From positions 1 to 28,278 of the forward strand of contig JADNRX010000638.1 of NCBI GenBank assembly GCA_015501595.1: a stretch of 28,278 nucleotides of DNA, in the 5' to 3' direction. This DNA is from Hymenopellis radicata (lineage: Eukaryota; Basidiomycota; Agaricomycetes; Agaricales; Physalacriaceae). The notes beneath the pieces are model-generated. The model was given only the letters and a program-made list of their open reading frames with translations, did not search any database and was not told the origin of the DNA. Below, in pieces: positions 12,878 to 22,386 of this stretch. Numbering within the stretch: position 1 is the first letter of the stretch; each line of letters starts with the position of its first letter. A program made the translations under genes and the position numbers.

Positions 12878-12938
12878 CAGTCTTCTACCATCATCTGGTC
12901 GACCTGAGGAGCTTACGTATCGTCGTCTCTGTCCTAGG
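12878..12938 (+). repeat. Duplicated segment, intron-free copy
   Basis: Identical over all 61 bp to the two flanking blocks of the preceding copy, joined exactly at the GT-AG borders. Nine bases (12869-12877) separate the two copies. The joined form is open in more than one frame, for example reading VFYHHLVDLRSLRIVVSVL. Confidence 0.8.
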
Positions 12939-13205
12939 ATTCCGAGGTTGACAGCGGTCATAGCAGCTCTGGCTTAAGATTTCGCTCGAGTCGTGTCAAA
13001 TATGAAATCTACGCGTCCCACCGTGAAGATTAATCATGCGTGATAATCTGTGCCAGGTTTGTGTTCTTCTCTCTTGATTGAAACTGAGGAAACTGGAAAC
13101 TGACTCTCTAAAACGCCCCACTTTAGGATTTTCGTACAATAAGCGCGTTATTTCATAAAGGTACAAGCAAAACGGAGGTCTTCTATTTAGTTCATAGCGC
13201 GTAAC

Positions 13206-14683
13206 TCAGACCATGCTAACCTCCTTACTCCCTCCTAAGGTGGTGCCATAATTCGAAATAGGCGCATTGGCAGATTCTCCTTGTTCTGGCGCATAGTCAA
13301 TCGTAGGCATGTCCGAATCGCCCGTCGACCTTGCCGTCGGAGCCGAATCACCAAAGCGTATCGTCGATATCTTCGTCGACGGTTTCGGTTTGCCTGCATC
13401 CGTGAAGGAGTCCTGCAACGACCAGGTCTCAACTGACTGGTGAGACCGTACAATGATGACGGTTGCGGTAGGTAAGATTGCCTATAACGAATATGAGTGG
13501 GCGAGTTCCTCGAACAATGATAGTTGAAAGCATTACAGCAAGGTATATAGCCGCTTTGCCGACGACATCAGTAGCCATATCTAGTGGCGTCAAGGACACC
13601 AAATCCACTTGTCCAGTAATGCCAGCAAGAAGCTGTAAAAATAAAAAACATCATGAGTCTCCTTGTGTTCACAACACAGTTGCCGCTTCTGCCTACCTGG
13701 ATGACGGCGAATATAGCGCCAGTCTCGACCAAAACGAAGAGGATCCTGCTCACATCGCCTCGCCTTGCGCTCCCTTCGTTGCGCCAAGCCGCTTTTACCG
13801 TTCTCCGGTGCGCTCTACAGGCACAACCGGTTAGGTAGGATCACAAATGCATGGATTCACGTACAGTGCCTTGGCAGCAATGCATGCCGTCCCTACGACA
13901 TTGGCGCCCAGCGACATGAAGGTGCTGGCAGTAGAAATCTGCTGGTCCGTAGTCGGGCTGTTCGGTTCATTGGCATGTGTGCTGACAAGTCCTTGCGAGT
14001 AAAACCAGAGGACTAGTAAGGCTTGAGCTTGGGTCTCAACAATGGGATGAACAGTACTGACAGGCATCAGCCAATGTCACGACGGCCAGTATGGCTCGGA
14101 TACCCATCCTGTTCGGATACAGCACCCAAGCGCGCCATACGACGATAATGTCGGAGATCATGAACTGTAATGGCGCGAGTAAGGACTTGCAGGCATGCAT
14201 GCAATGAATGCTCACATTGACCATCACAGGCCAGACAGCAGCGACGCGAAGCGACAGAAACCGGGCGATGTACCTGCTCCGGCGTTCAGCCAAAGGCACA
14301 TCGGTGGCCATGAGATACGCTTTTATTTGCTGCAGAATGAAGATCATGTCGAATACGAATTGAGACGTAGTAGACACGAAGAGCAGCAGAATGGCCCCAA
14401 GGAGGAACTTGGCGGCTTTGGATTTTAGAGAATGGTCCCTGTATGAGTAACATGAAATGAGAGTGCATTCATGACGATTAGAACAGACACAGACAGGGAC
14501 ATCTTCAAGCAGATCGCGAAGAGGACGACATATGCGCCTATCACCGTTAATCTGCCGATTTCTAAGCGATGGAGGAGATAGCGTACCATATAACAAGACG
14601 CCGACGCTGTCTTGCACGGTGTTAAAGTAGATGGTTTTGCCCATTCTGGCGAAGACCTCTAAATCATCCTGTTCGGTCGACAT
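13206..14683 (-). CDS. Multi-pass (about seven-segment) membrane protein of a basidiomycete family, function unknown
   Basis: Eight exons: 14587-14683, about 14495-14537, 14216-14438, 14062-14164, 13865-14012, 13697-13814, 13537-13632 and 13206-13481, joining to 367 codons plus stop. The second donor is the least certain; it was chosen for phase. Hydrophobic segments are VQDSVGVLLYGAYVVLFAIC, FLLGAILLLFVSTTSQFVF, FLSLRVAAVWPVMVN, FMISDIIVVWRAWVLYP, IRAILAVVTLADAF, FMSLGANVVGTACIAAKAL, ILFVLVETGAIFAVIQ and AIYLAAILPTATVIIV. The tail is polar, Ser/Thr-rich and presumably cytoplasmic. I recognise the pattern (ISDIIVVWRAWVLYPNR, then an Arg-rich loop and an LVETGAIFAVIQ-like segment) as a large, poorly studied basidiomycete membrane family; receptor function is only a guess. 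No frame breaks were found. Confidence 0.82.
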
Positions 14684-15421
14684 GGTATTCCTTGGGGAAG
14701 GGTGGAAGCGTGAATGGGCTTTGTCTTGTACGAAGCACGGGTTCTTATCAGTGCTTAAAGTTCGCGAATGTATAGAAAGAAGAACGTACTGATCCTTGCA
14801 GAGGGGGGCACGGCTCCGAGGTACAGGAGATGTGTACTGCCATCACATCAACAGCTGATGGTTGCAGATGAAGATGAAGACAACTGTGGGAGAGGCCACT
14901 TGTTGGCAATGATTCACCCGCAGACTGCATTCAATCGATTTGCGCGAGCCTATTGGATGTATGCGACGCAATAGCGGTATTAGGAGTGATTTTTGGGGAT
15001 CCAAAGTGTACGTAGTCCCGCTGGCAAGTGGGAGATCCGACAATCGCGGTGGGGTACCAGAGTATTCGGCGAATTATAACCTGCATTCAAATGGACGTCA
15101 ACTTGAAGGAAGTCAAGCCGAACCTCTGCACAGCCAATCTGCTCTCGTCGGCATAGAAGTTTTCGGTCTTGACACCAGGTCCACTGTGAAGGCATGTTTA
15201 GAAATACCAATAAGAATCTCTGCGTATTACCCCTAGCCTCAACTTGGCCTCAACAGTCCCAATTAATGGGAATTGATATTTCAATTGCCATGAATCGGAC
15301 ACGAAGACGCCACCGAATCCCGCCGCTGGTGGCGCGCTCTTTCCTTTTGTGAAAGAATCCGGACCGCCTTTTGGCAAAGTGTACTTGCCGTCGCGTAATA
15401 AGCTGGAAGACTCTGTAACCA
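14684..15421. other. Spacer between membrane-protein gene and retrotransposon
   Basis: About 740 bp. The left part is the promoter side of the minus-strand membrane-protein gene; the right part was joined to the sequence now at 21233 before the retrotransposon landed, so it belongs to the distal upstream region of the gene at 21401. Open frames are short and unsupported. Confidence 0.4.
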
Positions 15422-15630
15422 GGTGGACCGCTCGTTCAAGGAGCGAGGAACGAGCTCCTGAGAAACGCGCGCAGGGCCAAGCTAAGGAAGGAGCTTGTCC
15501 CCTTTGGTAGCATACATGTCCGTATATAGTAATACCACGTTTGTCCTTCCCCAAACGTTCGCGTCTGCTTCTCTCTCTTCCCCAATCTCCCATCCTCGCT
15601 CTACCAGCCTCGTCGGTCGCATTTTTCGCA
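15422..15630 (+). repeat. Split direct repeat A, copy A1
   Basis: 209 bp, identical to 20732-20940. It contains an inverted repeat (GCTCGTTC at 15430-15437 and GAACGAGC at 15448-15455) that could form a hairpin or a recombinase site, and a TATATAG at 15533-15539 followed by a CT-rich run, a plausible promoter for the element about 150 bp before its first ATG. Confidence 0.92.
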
Positions 15631-15688
15631 TTCATCAGTCAAGACACGCGTTACGACACGCATATCGTTCTCATTATCAACCATCAAA

Positions 15689-17101
15689 ATGACCGGAATT
15701 TTACCTCAAGGCCGCTCGTCGACACACCCGAAGCTCAGGCCGGGTAAGACGAGGACGAACACGCCGGGATGGATGTCGCTTTCGCTGCTCAAGAAGAGGG
15801 CTGCGAACGCTTTCGCTCTGGGCAGGAACATGGAGAAGTGGGACAAGCACTTGTCGCGGCGGGCTGCTCGTTTGGAGCCGTCGACGTCGCAGGACACTCA
15901 AGCTGAGCCTGATCCACTTTCCTCTCTCGAATCTCTCTTGTCCACGGAGAACGTGCACGGGAATCCGTCACGCCCGCCGAGTCCCGAAGCTCGCGAAGCC
16001 GACAGCCAGCTGTCGCCGGGCTCCTTCATGAAGCGTGTCATGGATTTCTCTCCGGGCTCCTTGAAGACCTTTACATCCTTGCTGACTGGTGCTTCGAAGA
16101 GACAGACGCCAGACGAGCCGGAGTCGCCGCTTTCCGCCGCGAAGAAAATGAAGCTTCGGACTACCGACGGGGAAGTGGACAGGGAGCCAGGCGCGGTTCG
16201 CGCCGCGTCTGACATACATCCGGAATTGTTCATGCTGGCCAAACACGGCCAGTACGTTCCCATCCACCTCTTCTCGTCGAAGAACCGGAAGCTGATTTGG
16301 TCCGATGGCGACGCGATCGCGAAGAAGAAGTTGGGCGTTAGAGCCAACGAGAAGCACGTATATGTGATGGATGTCGCGTCGGAGGCCTTTGGGAAGGAGG
16401 AAGACCTTGGGGAAGCTGAATGGCGCGACGCAATTCATTTTTTCCTCGAATTCATCGCGAAGACGGGTAACACTGCATTTTCAGAGCGCTGGATCAACCA
16501 CTTCGACTTTTTCATCCTGAAGGAGGACGTGTCGAGGAATTTCAAGGCATACCTTCGCACGGATATCAAGCTCAGGAAGCAATACCGGTTGCAGCCTTTC
16601 ACCTTCTCTCGCGCTCTTTACACGGAGGAGGTCCGCTCGGCCAAGGACGAAATCGCGGACGAGGAGAGGGAGCGGGAAAGGGAGGCGGCTGCTCGCGAGA
16701 AGGCCCAGAGGGAGGCTGCCGAGCGTCGTCGCCTGGACCCCGCCGCCTCGGGTTCCTCAGGTTCTCGGTTTCGGGGGTCGGGTTCTTCCTTTCGTGCAGA
16801 AAACTCGAACACGACGAGAGAGTCGACATGCCTCATCTGCGCAAGGAAGGGCCACCGAATCCAGAACTGCTCCTTCGGCACCTTCGAGGACGGCAAGCCC
16901 ACTTTCGCAATCCTCGCCGAGAAGGGAATGCGTCCCAGAGCCGGAGGCGCCGACTTCATCTGCATCGGTTGGAACCTCGTCGCCGCTGTCATCAAGAAGT
17001 GCACCCACACCTCCGCTACCTCTCTCCTCCACGTCTGCTCCTTCTGCGGAAGCGCCGACCATCACGCCTTCGCGTGGAGGTGCAGGAACCGCCCTACCTG
17101 A
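15689..17101 (+). CDS. Retrotransposon ORF1, gag-like protein with zinc knuckle
   Basis: 470 codons from ATG at 15689. The N-terminal half is basic and Ser/Pro-rich. The middle (LFMLAKHGQYVPIHLFSSKN to FSRALYTEEVRSAKDE) is a globular region found in gag-like proteins of this element group; a charged helix (DEEREREREAAAREKAQRE) follows. The C-terminus has CLICARKGHRIQNC, a Cys2-His-Cys knuckle with spacing CX2CX4HX4C, and a second Cys/His cluster CSFCGSADHHAFAWRC. It probably binds element RNA. It overlaps in another frame the upstream open part of the polymerase ORF, so the polymerase may be made by frameshifting, re-initiation or splicing. Confidence 0.85.
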   Translation: MTGILPQGRSSTHPKLRPGKTRTNTPGWMSLSLLKKRAANAFALGRNMEKWDKHLSRRAARLEPSTSQDTQAEPDPLSSLESLLSTENVHGNPSRPPSPEAREADSQLSPGSFMKRVMDFSPGSLKTFTSLLTGASKRQTPDEPESPLSAAKKMKLRTTDGEVDREPGAVRAASDIHPELFMLAKHGQYVPIHLFSSKNRKLIWSDGDAIAKKKLGVRANEKHVYVMDVASEAFGKEEDLGEAEWRDAIHFFLEFIAKTGNTAFSERWINHFDFFILKEDVSRNFKAYLRTDIKLRKQYRLQPFTFSRALYTEEVRSAKDEIADEEREREREAAAREKAQREAAERRRLDPAASGSSGSRFRGSGSSFRAENSNTTRESTCLICARKGHRIQNCSFGTFEDGKPTFAILAEKGMRPRAGGADFICIGWNLVAAVIKKCTHTSATSLLHVCSFCGSADHHAFAWRCRNRPT

Positions 17102-20100
17102 TTCTCTCCCTGCTTTCGTCTCGGCCGCTCCGGAAATTCTCAATCGCATAGTTACCCCTTACAACGCAGACACTTTCGAATCCATGCTTGCAGAAACGAA
17201 TCTTACCTCTTCGCATCCTGATCTTGTTCACAAACTACGCAATGGCTTTCCCATGGGTGACTTCCCTCCTCTTACAGAAACTGTCATCTTCCCAAATTAC
17301 GCGACGTCGCCCGAACATACTGCTTTTATTGACTCTTACTTGGATGAGGAGGTGGCGGCGGGCCGGATGTCGGGCCCGTACTCGCGCGAGGAGGTAGAGG
17401 CGATCCTGGGTCCTTTTCAGTGTTCTCCTATGTCGGTGAACGAGGACCAGGCGCAGCCTAGAGTGGTTCGGAACTTGTCGAAGCGCGACAAGGACCACCC
17501 GGCCACGAACGATTACATCGACACGAAGAACTTTCCTACTCGCTTCGGCTCTGCGACCGAGGTGGCGGACATTGTAAGTCTCGCGCCTCGCCTTACCCTC
17601 CTTACTCTTGCTTCCTCACCCTTTTGGGTCTTACCTCTTACCCTTACCTCTTACTCTTACCCTTACCCTTACTCTTACACCCCTTACACTTCCTCTTACT
17701 TGCTCTTTCTTACTTGTCTTGCACGACACTTACCCTCTTACCAGATTGCGACCGCACCTCCGGGAACGCAAGCCATGACCCTCGATATTGCTAAATTTCA
17801 CCGAACCTGTCCTATCTTACCCGCGCACAAACCTTACTTCGTCGTGCAAGGATCAAAAGGCTTTTACATTGAACACTGTTGCCCCTTCGGATGCCGCTCA
17901 TCAGAGAGCAACGCGGGTTCTATCGCGAACGCCTCTATGGATATTTGGGCGGTGAAGAAGGTGGAGCCGGGCGTCAAGTGGGTTGACGACCTGGCAATTT
18001 TCCGTCGTGCGCTTGGCTTGGACGCCGACGGGAACTTCCTATATCCTTACACCATGGAGTCGGCGAAGGCGTTACTTGATTCTTTGTGCATACCCTGGCA
18101 CAAGGACAAGTGGACGGACTTCGCCTTCATTTTCGCTTACATTGGATTCCTCTGGTGCCTGCAGTCGTCGACGGTCCGCCTCCCTGAGGAGAAGAGACTG
18201 AAGTACTTGCGCAGGTTGGAATCTTTTGTCAACTCTTACTCCCATGCTCCTGCGCCACTCGACGCAGTCCTTACCCTCCAGGGCACTCTTGTCCACATCT
18301 GCTTTGTTTATCCTCAAGGTCGCTCTCGTCTCCCTCGTCTTTTCAGATTCTCTTCCACTTTTGACGTTACGAAGCGTGGAGCTAGGCGTCACACCTCGAC
18401 GTCGCTTATCAGTGACATGAAGTGGTGGGAACGAGAACTGGCCAAGCCCGACATCTTTCGCTCTCTTTCTCCTGCTCCTCCTCGTGTTGATCTCGACATC
18501 TTCGTTGATGCATCAACAGAGTGGGGAATAGGCATCATCATCAACGGGCGTTGGGACGCGTGGATTATTACTTCGTTCAACCGCCCCAGAGACCTCCATA
18601 TTGGATGGCTCGAGACTCTTGCAGTCGAGCTACTGCTGTACATCCTAGAGGGCACGGACTTCGGGAACGCCTCTATCCTTGTCAATTCGGACAACCAAGG
18701 CGTGATCGGAGCCTTTGGCAAAGGTCGCAGTCCCAATCTCGCTATCAATAACTCCATCCAGCGCAGCCAGGCTCTTCTCCACGCTCGTAACATTCATCTT
18801 TCCCTTTCCTATGTCGAATCAGCCAAGAACCTGGCAGATCCCATCTCACGCGGAGATGTGGGTCGGCCAGAGCTTCGCTTGGACTCTCCTTTTGTGCTCC
18901 CGGAGGAGCTTCAACCTTTCATTGCCCGTTATGTTTAGGTGGGACTTACATACTCTTTCTGCTTCTAATTACTTACTCATGATCTTACAGATTTCATCGT
19001 TCTTCAGCGTCGCACAGTGCGTCCGCGCCTGGGGTAGGGAGCAGGAAGCATCAACTTCCTCCGCTCCTCCGCGTCTACCCGCCAGCAAAAAGAAAATTCG
19101 CAAACCTAAGGCTGGTTGCGAAATTGCTCCGTCTGAATTTCGTCCCTCGGTCTCCGCTGGAGATCGCGCATTCTGCTGGACCTCTCCATATTCTCTCGCT
19201 TTCGATAATACTCTCTTCGCGGAACACCCGTCAGACGCCGCCGCCGTCCTAGATCTCGCTCGCAATGCTTTAGAAGAATCAACTCGGATCACTTACGGAG
19301 CTGGGATCCTCCGCTTTCACCAATTCTGCGATGCACGCGAGATTCCTGAATCCGCGCGCATGCCTGCTTCTTCTCTTTTACTTTCGGTAAGCCCCTCTTA
19401 TCATCAATTAACTCAGTCTTCTTATGAGGCGAAGGCTTTCGTAGGGTGGGCGCATTCTGAACGCGTGGCACCCGGAGACCTTATTGGTGACTGGCTCACC
19501 GGCATCCACGCGTGGCATTCTGTCAACAATGCAGAGTGGCACGGTGGTGACAAATTCATCTCCCTCATCAAGACTGCAGCATCTAAATCAATTCCACGCT
19601 CTCCTCGCCCTCAACGCCGCCCAGTCACCATAGATCATCTTATCGCCTTGGAATCTGATCTCTCCATGTCCAACACTTTCGACGCGGCTGTCTTCGCCCT
19701 AGCTCTCTGTGCCTTTTGGGGATGCTGCAGACTTGGCGAACTCACCATTCCATCCCGCAACGCATTCAGCGCCCGTCTCCATGTATCTCGTTCAGCGGCG
19801 ATCACCTACCGCTCTCACGCAGGAGGTCTGGAGTCGGCACATGTCCATATCCCGTGGGCGAAGATGGAACGCCAATCAGGCGCTGACCTCACATTTACCT
19901 CCCGTTCTTCCCTCTGCCCGGTGAAAGCGTTGCGCCATCACCTCTCTCTCAATGCCGAAGTCCCCAAGGAGGCGCCTCTCTTCGCGTTTCTGACAGCGGA
20001 TGGTTCCTGGACTCCCATGACCAAGGAATGGTTCCTGGGCCGGTGCAGACAGGTATGGAGTGCACGCGACATGGACTACATCCACGGTCATGGCTTCAGA

Positions 20101-20334
20101 CCGGGTGGAGCGACGGAACTGTTATTAGGAGGCGTTCCTCCGGAGACTGTCGCCAAGGTTGGACGATGGAAATCCCTGGCATTTCTTATTTACTGGCGCA
20201 AACTCGAGGACCTCATTCCCCTTATGATATCTCGCACGTATGACTCGGACCGCATTACGGAAATTAATCAAAAATTAGAGGACTTTCGCAAAGCTCATAA
20301 AATTCCCAAGAAGATTTGTATCTCGCGTAGTTAG
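17102..20334 (+). CDS. Retrotransposon polyprotein: reverse transcriptase, RNase H and tyrosine recombinase
   Basis: The frame is open from about 16794, but the first stretch overlaps ORF1, so the true start is uncertain. Two introns are inferred: 17574-17744 (171 nt, in phase, rich in CTTACC-like repeats) and 18933-18990 (58 nt), whose removal joins the RT-RNase H frame to the recombinase frame without a stop. RT motifs: AMTLDIAKFHRTCPI (motif A Asp) and KWVDDLAIF (VDD catalytic pair). RNase H acids: IFVDAS, WLETLAVELL, NSDNQG and NLADPISRG. The recombinase has Arg in GCCRLGELT, His-x-x-Arg in HGHGFRPGGATELL, and a final Tyr in FLIYWRKLEDLIP, so the R-H-R-Y set is complete. The stop is at 20332-20334. 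No frame break was seen, so this copy could be functional. If the second intron is not used, the recombinase is a separate ORF. Confidence 0.85.
17574..17744 (+). other. Probable intron with pyrimidine-rich CTTACC-type repeat, inside the RT frame
   Basis: It starts GTAAGT and ends TTACCAG and interrupts a continuous RT homology region (ATEVADI then IATAPPGTQ). It is 171 nt, a multiple of three with no stop, so unspliced RNA would stay open and add 57 residues. The CTTACC/CTTACT repetition is low-complexity, not the fungal telomere repeat TTAGGG or its complement. Confidence 0.7.
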
Positions 20335-20465
20335 CTTACCATCGCACCTTACTGTTACAATACACTGTTTACTCTGGCTTACTTCTGATGGATGTCCGTA
20401 GTGTCATCTTGGGTTTGGGGTTGGATGCCACACTCATCCACCGGTTGGGAGCTGACACTCCGGGG

Positions 20466-20733
20466 TGGTTGGTTGGACCAGTGTGGATCCTTCAGCCTGC
20501 ACCAGAGTTCTCCGCTTGCTGCCCTCTCCATCGGGTCAACATTGCAGTCTGGATTTCCGGCACGTGACCGTCCGGTTTTCCTTTCCCCCTTCCGCGGACT
20601 GCACTGTTCCTGACCCCGTCAACGCAAGCGGGACCTCTCCCCCAAACCCACAAGATACATATCGCATCTTGTGCTCTCTTCTTCTTCCTCTCTCTTTCTC
20701 TTTCGGACACCTCAGTCGTATGACTTAGCTTGG
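20466..20733 (+). repeat. Split direct repeat B, copy B1
   Basis: 268 bp, apparently identical to 20965-21232. It starts TGGTTGGTTGGACCAG and ends GACTTAGCTTGG, the last two bases being also the first two of A2. Confidence 0.92.
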
Positions 20734-20940
20734 TGGACCGCTCGTTCAAGGAGCGAGGAACGAGCTCCTGAGAAACGCGCGCAGGGCCAAGCTAAGGAAG
20801 GAGCTTGTCCCCTTTGGTAGCATACATGTCCGTATATAGTAATACCACGTTTGTCCTTCCCCAAACGTTCGCGTCTGCTTCTCTCTCTTCCCCAATCTCC
20901 CATCCTCGCTCTACCAGCCTCGTCGGTCGCATTTTTCGCA
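20732..20940 (+). repeat. Split direct repeat A, copy A2
   Basis: 209 bp, identical to A1. The B1/A2 junction has the sequence expected at the closed junction of a circular intermediate, which is how split direct repeats are thought to template the element ends. Its TATATAG (20843-20849) points toward the gene at 21401. Confidence 0.92.
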
Positions 20941-20964
20941 CCCACCCGCCTACTCCCTATGTGT

Positions 20965-21232
20965 TGGTTGGTTGGACCAGTGTGGATCCTTCAGCCTGCA
21001 CCAGAGTTCTCCGCTTGCTGCCCTCTCCATCGGGTCAACATTGCAGTCTGGATTTCCGGCACGTGACCGTCCGGTTTTCCTTTCCCCCTTCCGCGGACTG
21101 CACTGTTCCTGACCCCGTCAACGCAAGCGGGACCTCTCCCCCAAACCCACAAGATACATATCGCATCTTGTGCTCTCTTCTTCTTCCTCTCTCTTTCTCT
21201 TTCGGACACCTCAGTCGTATGACTTAGCTTGG
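20965..21232 (+). repeat. Split direct repeat B, copy B2 (3' end of the element)
   Basis: Identical to B1 as read. A 24-bp linker (20941-20964) separates it from A2. Host sequence resumes at 21233 with CCTCAAAG. Confidence 0.92.
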
Positions 21233-21400
21233 CCTCAAAGACGGACTTTACAGATGGGCGCGTAATTGCGGAACGTCCGAATCAGGAAGGTGCGGAAGAC
21301 GGTGGTGAACCGATTTGGATCTTCGCTTCTTGTTTCCACTGTCAGATAACCGTTTTACTACTTACCGACGGTTACGTTTTGACACCGTTCCTTTGCCGCC

Positions 21401-22386
21401 ATGTCAGAACGACCGATGATGCGGCGTAAATCGTCGGCACAAAACTTGCTTTCGTCGTTCAAACCAGCCAACATCAACACGACGGCAGTCCCCATGACCC
21501 CAACGCTCTCGACACCGGACCCTCCAGATACAGCTATACCTCCGGGCACGTCGATAGAGTACCTGCGCGACCTGGTGCAGAAACGAATAATAACATTGAC
21601 CTACATGCGCAATATGCATGAAGGGTACGTCGTCTACAAAAAGGTTAACAAACGGCTAACGATTCGTGCAGCCAGAGCCACTGGTTCCACACCATATTCC
21701 TCTCTAAATCTGACCTGGAGCGCGAATTCAACAATGCCGAGATGAGGAAGCGCACGTCGCGGTTTACCGTTCTCGGTATGTCACTGAGCAACCTGCTGGA
21801 CGTGCACCATGCCCCCGATCTCATTCGTGGCCTCACAAATACCCTTGCCGAATACGACCAGGCCAGAGAAGACAACACCACCAATTCCAAGCTGCGGCAA
21901 GCACCCCGCAAGCTGTTTCGCAACCGCGGTAAACGTCCTGCCGAACTCTACATCGACGCGGCAGGCGGGGACTCGTCTTACCTCATCACTCCCCACATAC
22001 CCTTCCAACTCGACTATCACTTTACCCTTATCGCCCTCCTCGACGTTCTCTCCGAAATATACGCCAAAATATCGCGAATATTAGGCTCATCTCCATTTCC
22101 CCGTATGATGGGACCCCTCGGACCCCTCTCACCACACCCAGGCGTTGCTGATCTCCTTGATCCCGCCGACGAGCTATTTTCCATTGCGAATGCATCCGCT
22201 GTGACGAGCACGTCGTCAACCGCCCCCGCGTCTTTTGATCCTGATGCCATTCTCAAGATTGATGCAAAGTTGAGGAAGATTACCGGCACGCTCTTGAAGG
22301 AGCTGGACCATCTTGCTAGGAATGCTATCAAGGACGAGCTGGCAAGCTTGGATCCCAGATTGGATTTCGATGCAGGTGGCCCATAG
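21401..22386 (+). CDS. Conserved fungal protein of unknown function
   Basis: Two exons, 21401-21624 and 21672-22386, give 312 codons plus stop; the 47-nt intron has GTACGT and GTGCAG borders. The protein starts MSERPMMRRKSSAQNLLSSFK, then a Pro/Thr-rich stretch, then IEYLRDLVQKRIITLTYMRNMHEGQSHWFHTIFLSKSDLEREFNN, RFTVLGMSLSNLLDVH, and a C-terminal half with SSYLITPHIPFQLDYHFTLIALLDVLSEIYAKISRILG and LKIDAKLRKITGTLLKELDHLARNAIKDELASLDPRL. These blocks look helical and I recall close relatives across Agaricomycetes, but I cannot attach a function. No signal peptide or membrane segment is seen. The retrotransposon ends 168 bp before the ATG, so most of the original promoter has been moved 5.8 kb away. 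Confidence 0.85.

Larger units (their letters stand above)
11148..12977 (+). pseudogene. Decayed CBM1-GH10 xylanase, tandem paralogue
   Basis: It aligns through most of its length with the intact xylanase and keeps much of the intron layout. Lesions seen: codon 16 is TAG (11193-11195; CAG in the intact copy); the first intron and the start of CBM1 are deleted; most of the second CBM1 half and its intron are lost; Trp of KKFW is TAG (11442-11444); about 230 bp are missing where EFRQ joins HNQLPSWV near 11603; the acceptor before the 2-nt exon is CG instead of AG (11809-11810); the PKCV and GVSDV stretches near 12475-12491 are missing. The last exon is split: an NYQPK..YEAVV-like stretch at about 12617-12660 is followed by unrelated sequence, and a second AVIAALA plus TAA occurs at 12954-12977. 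The motif WDVVNE and ITELDI survive, as does the 7-nt microexon ACTGCTT. Not expected to yield an enzyme. Confidence 0.92.
15422..21232 (+). mobile_element. Ngaro-like (DIRS-order) tyrosine-recombinase retrotransposon, complete, split direct repeats
   Basis: A 5.8-kb element with the order A1 - gag-like ORF with zinc knuckle - reverse transcriptase - RNase H - tyrosine recombinase - B1 - A2 - B2. A copies (209 bp) and B copies (268 bp) appear identical by eye. Split direct repeats with a tyrosine recombinase and no protease or DDE integrase define the Ngaro/PAT-like part of the DIRS order; I saw no methyltransferase domain. Such elements insert through a circular intermediate and make no target duplication. 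GG stands at the A1 start, at the B1/A2 join and at the B2 end; the inferred empty site reads CCAGGCCTC. Identical repeats and open frames suggest a young, possibly active copy. Confidence 0.9.

Noticed and set aside
15243..15253. Eleven-base match CTTGGCCTCAA to the right end of the retrotransposon (21228-21238)
   Set aside because: It lies 170 bp outside A1 and is short enough to be chance; the GG-based join explains the ends better.
15898..16438. Long minus-strand frames opposite retrotransposon ORF1
   Set aside because: Antisense shadows of a GC-rich coding region; the plus strand has the zinc knuckle and the family context.
17620..17745. Telomere-like repeat
   Set aside because: The repeats are CTTACC/CTTACT, not TTAGGG or CCCTAA, and lie in an intron-like interval of the retrotransposon.
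19387..19416. Thirty-nt GTAAGC..CTCAG stretch inside the recombinase frame
   Set aside because: Looks like an intron but is too short for splicing and the frame is open through it, so it is kept as coding.
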